In this document: one piece after another, positions 38,993-47,613 of the stretch
Layout: each line of letters begins with the position of its first letter
Position numbering within the stretch: the stretch's first letter is position 1
NCBI RefSeq assembly: GCF_018614525.1
Contig: NZ_JAGGOL010000020.1
Span: forward strand, 1 to 64,000
Reading direction: 5' to 3'
Origin: Streptomyces sp. ISL-11
GTDB lineage: Bacteria > Actinomycetota > Actinomycetes > Streptomycetales > Streptomycetaceae
DNA: 64,000 bases
Position numbers and translations under genes: made by a program
The notes under the pieces: generated by a model
The model's input: only the letters and a program-made list of their open reading frames with translations
What the model was told of the DNA's origin: nothing
Database searches by the model: none

Positions 38993-41029
38993 TCACACCG
39001 CGATCCGCTCCTGTTCCTCCTCCGCTTCCTCCAGCAGGCGGGACGCCATCGTGTCCAGGGCGCGGTCGAGGAGGGCGCGGTCCGCGGGGTCGGTGATGTC
39101 CCAGTCGTCCAGGCGGGTCGCCAGCCAGTCGCGCCACGTGCGGCTCAGGCGGTCCATCTCCGCCTCGCCCGCCGGGGTCAGCGTCAGGCGGTCGCCGTCG
39201 CGGTGGGCCCAGCCCCCATCCACCGTCCGGGTGACGGCCGGCGCTAGGACCTCCGGCGGCATCCGGTGGGCGGTGGCCAGCGAGGACAGCGTGGCCTCGC
39301 CGCGCACCCGCAGGCGCCAGTGGATCTGGCCCAGTGTCCACGCCTCCGCCGGGTCCAGCGGACTGCCCGACCCCGCCAGGATCTCGCGGCTCACCGGGCT
39401 CTTCGCCCGCCGCATGACACCCGCCACCGCCCGCTCCAACTGGCGTTCCGCTTCCCCCGAGTCGGGAGCCGCGAAGCCCTCGCCCATGTCGGACGCCCCG
39501 GCCCGCGCGCTGTCGCGCAGCGGCACCTCCTTGAGGAACCACGCCACCACGAAGCCGAGCAGCGCGACCGGCACCACCCACAGGAACACGTAATTGATCG
39601 TCTCCGCGTAGGCGTCGACGACCGGCCGGGCCTGTGCCGCGGGGAGCCGCGCGAGGTCCTGCGGGCTCTGCACCGCGGACAGCGGCACCTCCGGGGAGCG
39701 AAGGAGCGCCTCCACCAGGTTGGGCCGGAGCTGTTTGACGTAGAGCGTGCCGAAGATGGCCGTGCCGAAGGCGCTGCCGAGCGTGCGGAAGAACGTCACC
39801 CCCGAGGTGGCCGTGCCCAGTTCGTGGTACGGCACCGTGTTCTGCACGGCGATCGTCAGCACCTGCATGGCCAGTCCGATGCCGGCGCCTAGCACGAACA
39901 TGTACAGCGACTCCAGCCACGGGCCCGTCGTCGCTCCCATCCTCGACATCAGGAACAGCCCGAGCGCCATCACGGCCATCCCCGACAGCGGGAACGCGCG
40001 GTAGCGGCCCGTACGGCTGACGGTCATGCCGGAGAGCATGGACGCGCCCAGCAGCCCGGCGACCATCGGCAGCGCCCGTACGCCCGACATGGTGGCCGAC
40101 ACCCCGTCCACGTACTGGAGGTAGGTCGGCAGGTACGTGAGCGAGCCGAGCATCGCGAAGCCGACGATGAAGCTGAGCACCGAGCAGACGACGAAGACGG
40201 GGTTGGCGAAGAGGTGCATGGGGAGCATGGGTTCCTTCGCCCGCAGCTCCACCAGGACGAACGCGGTCAGCAGGACGACCGAGGCCGCGAACAGGCCGAT
40301 GATGACCGCCGAGCCCCACGCGTACTGGCTGCCGCCCCACTCCAGGGCCAGGACGAGCCCGGAGGCGCCCAGCGCCACCAGCGCGATGCCCGCGTAGTCG
40401 ATCAGCGGCCGCACCGCCGAGCGGACCACCGGGATCGTCCGGGCGGCCATCACGACCATGACGATCGCGACCGGCACATTGACGTAGAAGCACCAGCGCC
40501 ACGTCGCCTGGTCGGTGAAGATGCCGCCGAGCGTCGGGCCGACGACCGTGGTCACCCCGAAGACCGCGCCGAGGGCGCCCTGGTACTTGCCGCGCTCGCG
40601 CAGCGGGATGACGTCCGCGATCAGGGCCATGGCCGTGACCATCAGACCGCCGCCGCCGATGCCCTGGAGGGCGCGGGCGGCGATCAGCATCAGCATGGAG
40701 TTCGCGGCGCCCGCGAAGACCGACCCGGCGGTGAAGACCACCGCGCTGAGCTGGAAGACCACCTTGCGCCCGAACAGGTCGCCGAACTTGCCGACCAGCA
40801 CCGTCGAGACCGTCTCCGCCAGCAGGTAGGCGGTCACCACCCACGCCATGTGACCGCCGCCGCCCAGGTCAGCGACGATCGTCGGCAGGGCCGTGGAGAC
40901 GATGGTCTGGTCGAGGGCCGCCAGCAGCATGCCGAGGACGATGGTGACGAAGACGAGATTCGTCCGGCGGCGGCTGAGCACCGGCGGGGCCGCGGGGACC
41001 CCGGCGGTGCGTGCGGCGGCCGTGGTCAT
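38993..41029 (-). CDS. DHA2-type MFS multidrug exporter with C-terminal winged-helix domain
   Basis: 678 residues. Fourteen predicted TM helices fill roughly residues 25-515, with motif A-type LVGKFGDLFGRKVVF, motif B AARALQGIGGGGLM and motif C GPTLGGIF of drug/H+ antiporters. After the last helix (YVFLWVVPVALLGFVVAWFL) about 150 residues follow that look like a MarR-type winged helix (RVRGEATLSSLATAHRMPPEVLAPAVTRTVDGGWAHRDGDRLTLTPAGEAEMDRL). So the exporter carries its own DNA-binding-like domain. The start is close to the Ni/Co transporter promoter, divergently oriented. Confidence 0.92.
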   Translation of the reverse strand: MTTAAARTAGVPAAPPVLSRRRTNLVFVTIVLGMLLAALDQTIVSTALPTIVADLGGGGHMAWVVTAYLLAETVSTVLVGKFGDLFGRKVVFQLSAVVFTAGSVFAGAANSMLMLIAARALQGIGGGGLMVTAMALIADVIPLRERGKYQGALGAVFGVTTVVGPTLGGIFTDQATWRWCFYVNVPVAIVMVVMAARTIPVVRSAVRPLIDYAGIALVALGASGLVLALEWGGSQYAWGSAVIIGLFAASVVLLTAFVLVELRAKEPMLPMHLFANPVFVVCSVLSFIVGFAMLGSLTYLPTYLQYVDGVSATMSGVRALPMVAGLLGASMLSGMTVSRTGRYRAFPLSGMAVMALGLFLMSRMGATTGPWLESLYMFVLGAGIGLAMQVLTIAVQNTVPYHELGTATSGVTFFRTLGSAFGTAIFGTLYVKQLRPNLVEALLRSPEVPLSAVQSPQDLARLPAAQARPVVDAYAETINYVFLWVVPVALLGFVVAWFLKEVPLRDSARAGASDMGEGFAAPDSGEAERQLERAVAGVMRRAKSPVSREILAGSGSPLDPAEAWTLGQIHWRLRVRGEATLSSLATAHRMPPEVLAPAVTRTVDGGWAHRDGDRLTLTPAGEAEMDRLSRTWRDWLATRLDDWDITDPADRALLDRALDTMASRLLEEAEEEQERIAV

Positions 41030-41161
41030 CGTGGCAACCTCCCGCGATCTGCCGAAAACTCCGGGGTCCTCCCAGGCTCAGCATTCGGGCAGACGCCGAC
41101 TCCCGCCACCGCTGGCGGCGCGCGGGTGAGCGAGGGGCGTGCAAGAGCGGCGCACACGCTC

Positions 41162-41178
41162 TTGCGAGGTTTTCGCAA
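41162..41178. promoter_or_regulatory. Nur-box-like palindrome upstream of the Ni/Co transporter
   Basis: TTGCGA-GGTTT-TCGCAA is a perfect 6-5-6 inverted repeat that fits the reported Nur (nickel uptake regulator) pattern TTGCAA-N5-TTGCAA. It overlaps a possible -35 (TTGCGA) 19 nt before a -10-like TATCAT (41187-41192), 80 nt before the cbiM start. A second inverted repeat (GCAAGAGCG / CGCTCTTGC, 41141-41165) overlaps it. Confidence 0.55.
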
Positions 41179-41257
41179 TGCGCGCCTATCATCGGCCACT
41201 GGCCGGCCGACGGCCGCGACACGAAAAAGAACCCCCCAGCAGAGCGGAGCCCCGCCC

Positions 41258-42310
41258 ATGCACGTACCCGACGGATTCATCGACGCCCCGGTATCCGTGG
41301 CCACCGGTGTCCTCGCCGCGGGCGCCGTCTCCGTCGGCCTGCGCGGCGCCCGCAGGGAGCTGGACGACAAGGCGGCCCCGCTGGCCGGACTCGTCGCCGC
41401 CTTCGTCTTCGCCGTGCAGATGCTGAACTTCCCCGTCGCCGCCGGCACCAGCGGCCACCTCCTCGGCGGTGCCCTCGCCGCGATCCTCGTCGGCCCGTAC
41501 ACCGGCGTGCTCTGCATATCCGTCGTCCTGCTCATGCAGAGCGTCCTGTTCGCGGACGGCGGCCTGACCGCGCTCGGCGTCAACATCAGCGACATGGCCG
41601 TCGTCACGACCGTCGTCGCCTACGGGATCTTCCGGGCGCTCGTCCGCGTCCTGCCGCGCCGCCCGTCCGGCGTCACGATCGCCTCCTTCGTGGCCGCGCT
41701 CGTGTCCGTACCGGCCGCGGCCTGCGCGTTCACCCTGATCTACGCGCTCGGCGGCACCACCGACGTGCCCCTCGGCAAGGTCTTCACCGCCATGGCCGGC
41801 GTGCACGTCCTCATCGGCGTCGGCGAAGCCGTGATCACCGCGCTGACCGTCGGCGCCGTCGTCGCCGTACGGCCCGACCTCGTGCACGGCGCCCGCGGCC
41901 TCGTACGCCCCCTGGAGCTGCGGAGCCCGGACGGGACCGCGCTGCCCGCCCCCGCCGCCCCGGCCCCCGCGCCCGCCCGCCGCTCCACCCGGCCCGTGTG
42001 GATCGCCGGCCTCCTCGCCGCCCTCGTCTGCGCCGGCGGCGTCAGCTACTACGCCTCCACCAGCCCCGACGGCCTGGAGAAGGTCGCCCACGACAAGGGC
42101 CTCGACAGCAAGGCCGAGGACCACGCCGCCAAGGACTCCCCGCTCGCCGACTACCAGGTCAAGGACGTCTCCGACGCCCGGATCTCCGGCGGCCTCGCCG
42201 GGGTGATCGGCGTCGGCGTCACCCTCGTCGCCGGCACCGGCGTCTTCCTCGTCGTACGCCGCCGCCGCACGGCCGCGCCCGCCGACGCACCCGTCACCGG
42301 GACCGCCTGA
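41258..42310 (+). CDS. cbiM: CbiM/NikM-type ECF transporter component fused to a PDGLE domain
   Basis: 350 residues. The N-terminal metal-coordinating MHVPDGFID is the signature of CbiM/NikM, whose N-terminal amine, His2 and further residues bind Ni2+ or Co2+. Six or seven TM helices follow, then a Pro/Ala linker, and a C-terminal CbiN/NikN-like PDGLE segment (YYASTSPDGLEKVAHDKG) with one TM helix before it and one at the end. The fusion supplies the S-component and its accessory unit in one protein. ATG 41258 is fixed by the motif. It is first in a three-gene operon with cbiQ and cbiO. Confidence 0.93.
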   Translation: MHVPDGFIDAPVSVATGVLAAGAVSVGLRGARRELDDKAAPLAGLVAAFVFAVQMLNFPVAAGTSGHLLGGALAAILVGPYTGVLCISVVLLMQSVLFADGGLTALGVNISDMAVVTTVVAYGIFRALVRVLPRRPSGVTIASFVAALVSVPAAACAFTLIYALGGTTDVPLGKVFTAMAGVHVLIGVGEAVITALTVGAVVAVRPDLVHGARGLVRPLELRSPDGTALPAPAAPAPAPARRSTRPVWIAGLLAALVCAGGVSYYASTSPDGLEKVAHDKGLDSKAEDHAAKDSPLADYQVKDVSDARISGGLAGVIGVGVTLVAGTGVFLVVRRRRTAAPADAPVTGTA

Positions 42311-42312
42311 CC

Positions 42313-43083
42313 ATGGGCGCGGGACACACCCACCACCAGCTCTACCGCCCCGGCCGCTCCCCGGTGCACCGGCTGCCGCCGCACTGCAAGCTCGTCGCCG
42401 TCCTCGGCTTCGTGCTCGTCGTCGTCTCCACGCCGCGCGAGGCGCTGTGGGCGTTCGCGGTGTACGCGCTGCTGCTCGCCACCGTCGCCGCGACGGCCCG
42501 TGTCCCCGCCGCCTTCCTGCTCAAGCGGCTGCTGATCGAGATCCCCTTCGTGGCCTTCGCCCTGCTGATGCCGTTCGTCGCGCGGGGCGACCGCATCGAC
42601 GTCCTCGGCCTCCACCTGAGCACGTCCGGGCTCTGGGGCGCCTGGAACATCCTCGCCAAGGGCACCCTCGGCGTCGCCGCGTCCGTCCTGCTGGCCTCCA
42701 CCACCGAGCTGCGCTCCCTGCTGCTCGGCCTCCAGCGGCTGCGCCTGCCGTCGCTGCTCGTGCAGATCGCCTCCTTCATGATCCGCTACGGGGACGTCGT
42801 CACGGACGAGATGCGGCGCATGCGCGTCGCCCGGGAGTCCCGGGGCTTCACCGCGCGCGGCGTGCGCCACTGGGGGGTGCTGGCCAGAACCGCGGGCGCG
42901 CTGTTCATCCGCTCCTACGAGCGCGGGGAGCGCGTGCACCTGGCGATGGTCAGCCGGGGCTACACGGGAACCATGCCCCTGATCGACGAGGTGACCGCGA
43001 CCCGTACGCAATGGGCGTACGCCGCCGCGCTTCCGCTGGCCGCCCTCGCGGTCCGCCTGACCGGATGGACCCTGACCGGATGA
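42313..43083 (+). CDS. cbiQ: ECF transporter T component CbiQ
   Basis: 256 residues, five or six TM helices, with the coupling helix motifs of the T unit: RMRVARESRGF (first A-R-G motif) and ERGERVHLAMVSRGYTG (second). CbiQ links the substrate-binding CbiM to the ATPase CbiO. ATG 42313 lies 2 nt after the cbiM stop. Its last codons sit in a short tandem duplication of CTGACCGGATG-type sequence that also covers the cbiO start. Confidence 0.93.
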   Translation: MGAGHTHHQLYRPGRSPVHRLPPHCKLVAVLGFVLVVVSTPREALWAFAVYALLLATVAATARVPAAFLLKRLLIEIPFVAFALLMPFVARGDRIDVLGLHLSTSGLWGAWNILAKGTLGVAASVLLASTTELRSLLLGLQRLRLPSLLVQIASFMIRYGDVVTDEMRRMRVARESRGFTARGVRHWGVLARTAGALFIRSYERGERVHLAMVSRGYTGTMPLIDEVTATRTQWAYAAALPLAALAVRLTGWTLTG

Positions 43084-43958
43084 ACCTTGACCGGATGGAC
43101 CCTGACATGACCCGCTCCGACGTGATCCCGGCGGACCCGGCCGCCTCGCTGGAGGTCCGCGGACTCGCCTTCGCCTACCCCGACGGCCACCAGGCCCTCT
43201 TCGGCGTCGACCTGACCGTCCCGCGCGGCGAGCGCGTCGCCCTGCTCGGGCCCAACGGCGCAGGCAAGACCACGCTCGTCCTGCACCTCAACGGCATCCT
43301 CGGCGGCGGCGTGGGCACCGTCCGGGTCGGCGGGCTGCCCGTGGAGAAGCGGAACCTCGCCGAGGTCCGCCGCCGCGTCGGCATCGTCTTCCAGGACCCC
43401 GACGACCAGCTCTTCATGCCCACCGTCCGCGAGGACGTCGCCTTCGGCCCGGCCGCCGCCGGGGTGCGCGGCCCCGAGCTGGAGGCCCGCGTGCGCAAGG
43501 CCCTCGCCCAGGTCGGCATGGAAGCCTTCGCGGACCGGCCCCCGCACCACCTGTCCTTCGGGCAGCGGCGGCGGGTGGCCGTGGCCACCGTCCTCGTCAT
43601 GGAGCCGGAGATCCTCGTCCTGGACGAGCCCTCCTCCAACCTCGACCCCGCCTCCCGCCGCGAGCTCGCCGACATCCTGCGCTCGCTGGACGTCACGGTG
43701 CTGATGGTCACGCACGACCTGCCGTACGCCCTGGAGCTGTGCGGCCGGTCCGTGGTGCTGAGCGACGGGGTGATCACCGCCGACGGGCCGACCCGGGACC
43801 TGCTCTGCGACGAGGAGCTGATGCGCGCCCACCGGCTGGAGCTGCCGTTCGGCTTCGACCCGCGCTCGGTGACAACACAGCAGCCCGTCCGGCGCTTGAG
43901 GACACCGCCGCGCAGCGGTGGTGCGGACGGTACGGCCCGCAGCCGCCCGCTTACATGA
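43080..43958 (+). CDS. cbiO: ECF transporter ATPase CbiO with repeat-derived tail
   Basis: 292 residues. ABC ATPase motifs: Walker A GPNGAGKTT, Q-loop FQDPDDQLF, signature LSFGQRRRVA, Walker B LVLDEPSSNLD, switch His VTHDLPY. ATG 43080 overlaps the cbiQ stop (ATGA); ATG 43107 is an alternative nearer the conserved region. The enzyme fold ends at about LPFGFDPRS. The last 25 or so residues (VTTQQPVRRLRTPPRSGG...) are translated from a dispersed inverted repeat (43882-43927), so the original stop was probably lost. Confidence 0.92.
   Translation: MNLDRMDPDMTRSDVIPADPAASLEVRGLAFAYPDGHQALFGVDLTVPRGERVALLGPNGAGKTTLVLHLNGILGGGVGTVRVGGLPVEKRNLAEVRRRVGIVFQDPDDQLFMPTVREDVAFGPAAAGVRGPELEARVRKALAQVGMEAFADRPPHHLSFGQRRRVAVATVLVMEPEILVLDEPSSNLDPASRRELADILRSLDVTVLMVTHDLPYALELCGRSVVLSDGVITADGPTRDLLCDEELMRAHRLELPFGFDPRSVTTQQPVRRLRTPPRSGGADGTARSRPLT
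43882..43927. repeat. Dispersed inverted-repeat half inside the cbiO 3' end
   Basis: Starts AGCCCGTCCGGCGCTTGAGG and continues into CGCAGCGGTGGTGCGGAC; it matches the reverse complement of the 38719-38763 copy for about 46 bp. Only one arm is present. Confidence 0.75.
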
Positions 43959-44093
43959 TCCGCCGGACACGGCCACCGGCGGTTCCGGGAGCCCCGGTCT
44001 ACGCGCATTGAGGATCGCGTTGCACCATGGTGGGGGATTTATCGCGATCGACGCATTCGGCACAGCATTCGGCACAGTGGGAGCAGGAGAACA

Positions 44094-45266
44094 GTGGTGG
44101 ACGTCCAGGGCACGGTGGCGGACGGTTTCGAACCGGTCCGGGACGCCTTCGCGGAGAACTTCGCCCGGCGCGGGGAGCGCGGCGCGGCCGTCGCCGTCTA
44201 CCGCCGGGGCCACAAGGTCGTCGACCTGTGGGCCGGCACCAAGGACGCCGACGGCGACGCCCCCTGGACCCCGGACACCGCCCAGGTCGTCCGCTCGGCC
44301 ACCAAGGGCGTCGCCGCCGCCGTGCCGCTCCTGCTCCACCAGCGCGGCCAGGTCGACCTGGACGCACCCGTCGGCACGTACTGGCCCGAGTTCAAGGCCG
44401 CCGGCAAGGAGCGCGTCCTCGTACGCCACCTGCTCTCGCACCGCGCCGGGCTGCCCGTCCTCGACACGCCCCTGACCCCTGCCCAGGCCATCGACGGCGA
44501 GAGCGGCCCGCGCGCCGTCGCCGCCCAGGCCCCCGCCTGGGAGCCCGGCACCGCCCACGGCTACCACGCCCAGACCTACAGCTGGCTGCTCGGCGAGCTG
44601 ATCCTGCGCATCACCGGCCGGACCATCGGCGCCTGGGTCGCCGAGGAGATAGCCGGCCCGCTCGGCGCCGGCCTGTGGATCGGCCTGCCCGACGCCGAAC
44701 GCGGCCGCGTCGGCCGCGTCGCCGACATCGAACCGCCCACCGGCCCCGCCACGGGCCTGCGCGTACGGCCCAAGAAGGCCGTCTCCGACGCCTACGACGA
44801 CCCACAGTCCCTCACCCGCCGCGCCTTCGCCGCGATCGAGCCCCTGGCCGACGAGAACGACCCCGCCTACCGCGCCGCCGAGCTCCCCGCCTCCGCCGGC
44901 ATCGCCACCGCCGACGGCCTGGCCCGCTTCTACGCCGCCCTCCTCGGCGACACCGACGGCGGCGGCCGCCGCCTCTTCGCGCCCGCGACGCTCACCCTGG
45001 CCCGTACGGAGGAGTCCGCCGGCCCCGACCGCGTCCTGGTCGTGAACACCCGCTTCGGCCTCGGCTACATGCTCCACGGCCCCGCCTCCCCGCTGCTGGC
45101 CCCCGGCTCCTTCGGCCACCCCGGCCGCGGCGGCTCCCTCGCCTTCGCCGACCCCGAGTCCGGCATCGCCTTCGGCTACGTCACCAACGGCCACCAGAAG
45201 AACGTCACCGCCGACCCGCGGGCCCAGGCCCTGGTGCGGGCGGTTGCGAAGGCCACCGCCGGGTAG
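44094..45266 (+). CDS. Beta-lactamase-fold serine hydrolase (class C / EstB type)
   Basis: 390 residues. The nucleophile motif is SATK (VVRSATKGVAAAVPLLL), the Tyr motif region is YHAQTYSWLLGELI, and the third motif is FGHPGRGGSLAF. These place it with the serine beta-lactamase-like esterases/peptidases (EstB, D-aminopeptidase). There is no signal peptide, so it is probably a cytoplasmic esterase or peptidase rather than a resistance enzyme. GTG 44094 follows GCAGGAGAA. A CATTCGGCACAG direct repeat lies just upstream (44053-44077). Confidence 0.9.
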   Translation: MVDVQGTVADGFEPVRDAFAENFARRGERGAAVAVYRRGHKVVDLWAGTKDADGDAPWTPDTAQVVRSATKGVAAAVPLLLHQRGQVDLDAPVGTYWPEFKAAGKERVLVRHLLSHRAGLPVLDTPLTPAQAIDGESGPRAVAAQAPAWEPGTAHGYHAQTYSWLLGELILRITGRTIGAWVAEEIAGPLGAGLWIGLPDAERGRVGRVADIEPPTGPATGLRVRPKKAVSDAYDDPQSLTRRAFAAIEPLADENDPAYRAAELPASAGIATADGLARFYAALLGDTDGGGRRLFAPATLTLARTEESAGPDRVLVVNTRFGLGYMLHGPASPLLAPGSFGHPGRGGSLAFADPESGIAFGYVTNGHQKNVTADPRAQALVRAVAKATAG

Positions 45267-45276
45267 TGCTTGCCGC

Positions 45277-46077
45277 ATGACGGCAGCGCGCTTCGACGGC
45301 TACGCGGTACTGATCACGGGCGCCGGGCGGGGCATCGGCGAGGCCACGGCCCGCCGCTTCGCGTCGGAGGGTGCGCGGGTCCTCCTCACCGACCTGGACG
45401 GCCCGCGCGCCGAGAAGGCCGCGGCCGGCCTGCGCGGCGCGGGCCTCACGGCCGAGTCCTTCGCCTGCGACGTCGGCGACCGGGCGGCCGTCGAGGCGGC
45501 GGTCGCCACCGCCGTCGACCGCTTCGGCCGCCTGGACGTCCTGGTCAACAACGCCCTCTCCTGCCACGCCGACACCCCGCTCGTCGAGGACCAGCCCGAC
45601 GACACCTGGCTGAGGGACCTCGACATCACCCTCACCGGCGCCTTCCGCTGCGTACGGGCGGCCATGCCGCACCTGGCGGCCGCCGGCGGCCGCGGCAGTG
45701 TCGTCAGCATCGGCTCGGTCAACGCCGAACAGGACTTCGGCAACCACGCCTACAGCGCCGCCAAGGCCGGCCTGGCCAGCCTCACCCGCACCGTCGCGGG
45801 CCAGTGCGCGGCACGCGGCGTACGCGTCAACCTCGTCGCGCCCGGCACCGTCGACACCCCCAACTGGCACGGCCGTGAGACGACGCTGGAACGGGCCGCC
45901 CCGCTCTACCCGCTGGGCCGGGTGGGCCGCCCCGAGGACATCGCCGCCGCGGTGGCCTTCCTCGCCTCACCGGACGCCTCATGGATCACGGGCGTCACCC
46001 TCCCCGTGGACGGCGGGATGCTGGCCCGCAACGCGGGGTGGTGGCAGGCGGTCAAGGGCCCCGGGGAGGCGTGCTGA
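45277..46077 (+). CDS. Short-chain dehydrogenase/reductase (FabG-like)
   Basis: 266-residue classical SDR: VLITGAGRGIGEATARRFA, LVNNALSCH, catalytic Ser VVSIGSVN, YSAAKAG (Tyr, Lys), and the ending AVAFLASPDASWITGVTLPVDGGM. NNA replaces the usual NNAG, and the substrate is unknown. ATG 45277 comes 10 nt after the hydrolase stop, so the two may form an operon. Confidence 0.93.
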   Translation: MTAARFDGYAVLITGAGRGIGEATARRFASEGARVLLTDLDGPRAEKAAAGLRGAGLTAESFACDVGDRAAVEAAVATAVDRFGRLDVLVNNALSCHADTPLVEDQPDDTWLRDLDITLTGAFRCVRAAMPHLAAAGGRGSVVSIGSVNAEQDFGNHAYSAAKAGLASLTRTVAGQCAARGVRVNLVAPGTVDTPNWHGRETTLERAAPLYPLGRVGRPEDIAAAVAFLASPDASWITGVTLPVDGGMLARNAGWWQAVKGPGEAC

Positions 46078-46112
46078 TCGAGTGCCGGGACGGCGGGGTC
46101 CTCGGACTGCCC

Positions 46113-46964
46113 TCACCCCGCGTGCAGCATCAGCCCGATGCCGAGCACCATCAGTCCCGCCGCCGCGATCCTCGGCGCACCGAAGCGCTCCTTCAGGACC
46201 ACCGCGCCGATCGCCGCGCCGACGATGATCGACGACTCCCGCAGCGCGGCGATGGGTGCGAGCGCCGCGCGGGTCTGGCCCCACAGGACCAGCCCGTACG
46301 CGAAGAGGGACAGCACCCCGCCGAGCAGGCCGCGCGCCGCGTGGGGGCGCAGCTCGGACAGCAGCCGGCCGCGGCGGACGGCCAGGGCGCAGGCGGGGAT
46401 GGCGAGTCCTTCGAGGATCATCAGCCAGGCGATGTAGCCCAGCGGTGAGCCGGAGGCGCGGACGCCCAGGCCGTCGACGACCGTGTACGAGGCGATGGCC
46501 AGGCCGGTCGCGAGCGCCGCCGTGATGGCAGGCCAGTGCGGGCGGGCGCCCGAGCCGCGGATGCCCCACAGCGCGACGCCGACCAGCCCCGCCGAGGCGA
46601 CGGCGACGCCCGCCAGCTGCCAGGAGCCGGGGACCTCGCCGGCGAAGGAGGCCGCGAGGACGGTGACCGCCAGCGGTGCGCTGCCGCGGGCGATCGGGTA
46701 CATCTGCCCGAAGTCGCCGAGCGTGAACGACCGCATGAGCAGTAGCTGGTAGACGACGTGCAGCACCGCCGAGGCCAGCAGGTACGGCCAGGCGTCACCG
46801 GCCGGCGCCGGCACGAACGGCAGCAGCGCCAGCCCGCAGACGGCACCACCGCCACCCACGAGGGTGAAGGCGAGCAGCTGGTCCTTGATGCCGTGCGCGA
46901 TGGCGTTCCAACTGGCGTGCGCCACCGCGGCGATGAGAACCGCCGCGGCGACCAGCGGCGTCAC
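46113..46964 (-). CDS. EamA-type DMT-superfamily transporter
   Basis: 283 residues with ten predicted TM helices in two EamA halves (first AAVLIAAVAHASWNAIAHG; second ITAALATGLAIASYTVVDGLG), and conserved QMYPIARGSAPLAV and ERFGAPRIAAAGLMVLGIGLML. It exports or imports small metabolites, substrate unknown. GTG start. It is convergent with the SDR gene. Confidence 0.9.
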   Translation of the reverse strand: MTPLVAAAVLIAAVAHASWNAIAHGIKDQLLAFTLVGGGGAVCGLALLPFVPAPAGDAWPYLLASAVLHVVYQLLLMRSFTLGDFGQMYPIARGSAPLAVTVLAASFAGEVPGSWQLAGVAVASAGLVGVALWGIRGSGARPHWPAITAALATGLAIASYTVVDGLGVRASGSPLGYIAWLMILEGLAIPACALAVRRGRLLSELRPHAARGLLGGVLSLFAYGLVLWGQTRAALAPIAALRESSIIVGAAIGAVVLKERFGAPRIAAAGLMVLGIGLMLHAG

Positions 46965-47613
46965 GCGGCGCGCTCGCGCGCCGTCGGGACCACGACCCGT
47001 ATGTGTACCGGAGTGCTCATGGCCCTTGACGCTAGCGCCGCGTGGGCGGGCCCGCTGTAGTGCCGGTCACGCGGTGTGCGCCCGCGCAGGGTTGATGGCC
47101 GCGCTCCGGGTGCTGCCTGCGCGGCGGGCGTACTGGCGCGGCGGCCGCAGCCGGCGTGCTGGTCGGCGTCCCCGTTCGAGTGGTCGCGTGGGTGCCGGCC
47201 GGCACCCACGCCCCGGCCGCCGTCGGCGCGCCGACCGGCATCCGCCCCCGCGGGTCACGCGCGCGGTGGTCGGCAACCCGGTCCGGGTGATCGCCCGCAG
47301 CCCACCGGGCGCCGCCGTTCCGGCTCCGCCGTGGTCCCCGCGTTCGGGGGGCCTCACCACTTCGGCGCGGCACAGCCGTTCCGGCTCCGCGCGCTGTGGT
47401 TCCCCGCGTCCGCGGGCCTTCGCCCGCGTTCCGCCCGGCGCAGCCGACCCGCTCCGCCCGGGCGGTTTTTCACCATCTGGCCTGGCGCAGCCGCTCGCGC
47501 CCCGCCGCGCGGGGGTCCCGCGGCACCCGGGTCCCGTCACCACCTGGCCCGGCGCAGCCGACCCGCTCCGCTCGGGGCGGTTCGTCACCACCCCGCCCGG
47601 CGCAGCCGAACCG
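46965..47613. other. Long intergenic region with degenerate GC-rich repeats
   Basis: About 650 bp with no convincing gene. From about 47300 to 47610 it is built of imperfect copies of a unit around CGGCGCAGCCGACCCGCTCCGC followed by a CACCA(C/T) string (variants near 47361, 47427, 47482, 47545 and 47595). The left part contains only incidental open frames. The minus-strand PBP gene ends directly against the last copy. Confidence 0.6.

Noticed and set aside
41040..41257. Cobalamin riboswitch upstream of cbiM
   Set aside because: I looked for a B12-box-like stretch and the multi-helix core and did not find them; the leader is short and dominated by two palindromes.
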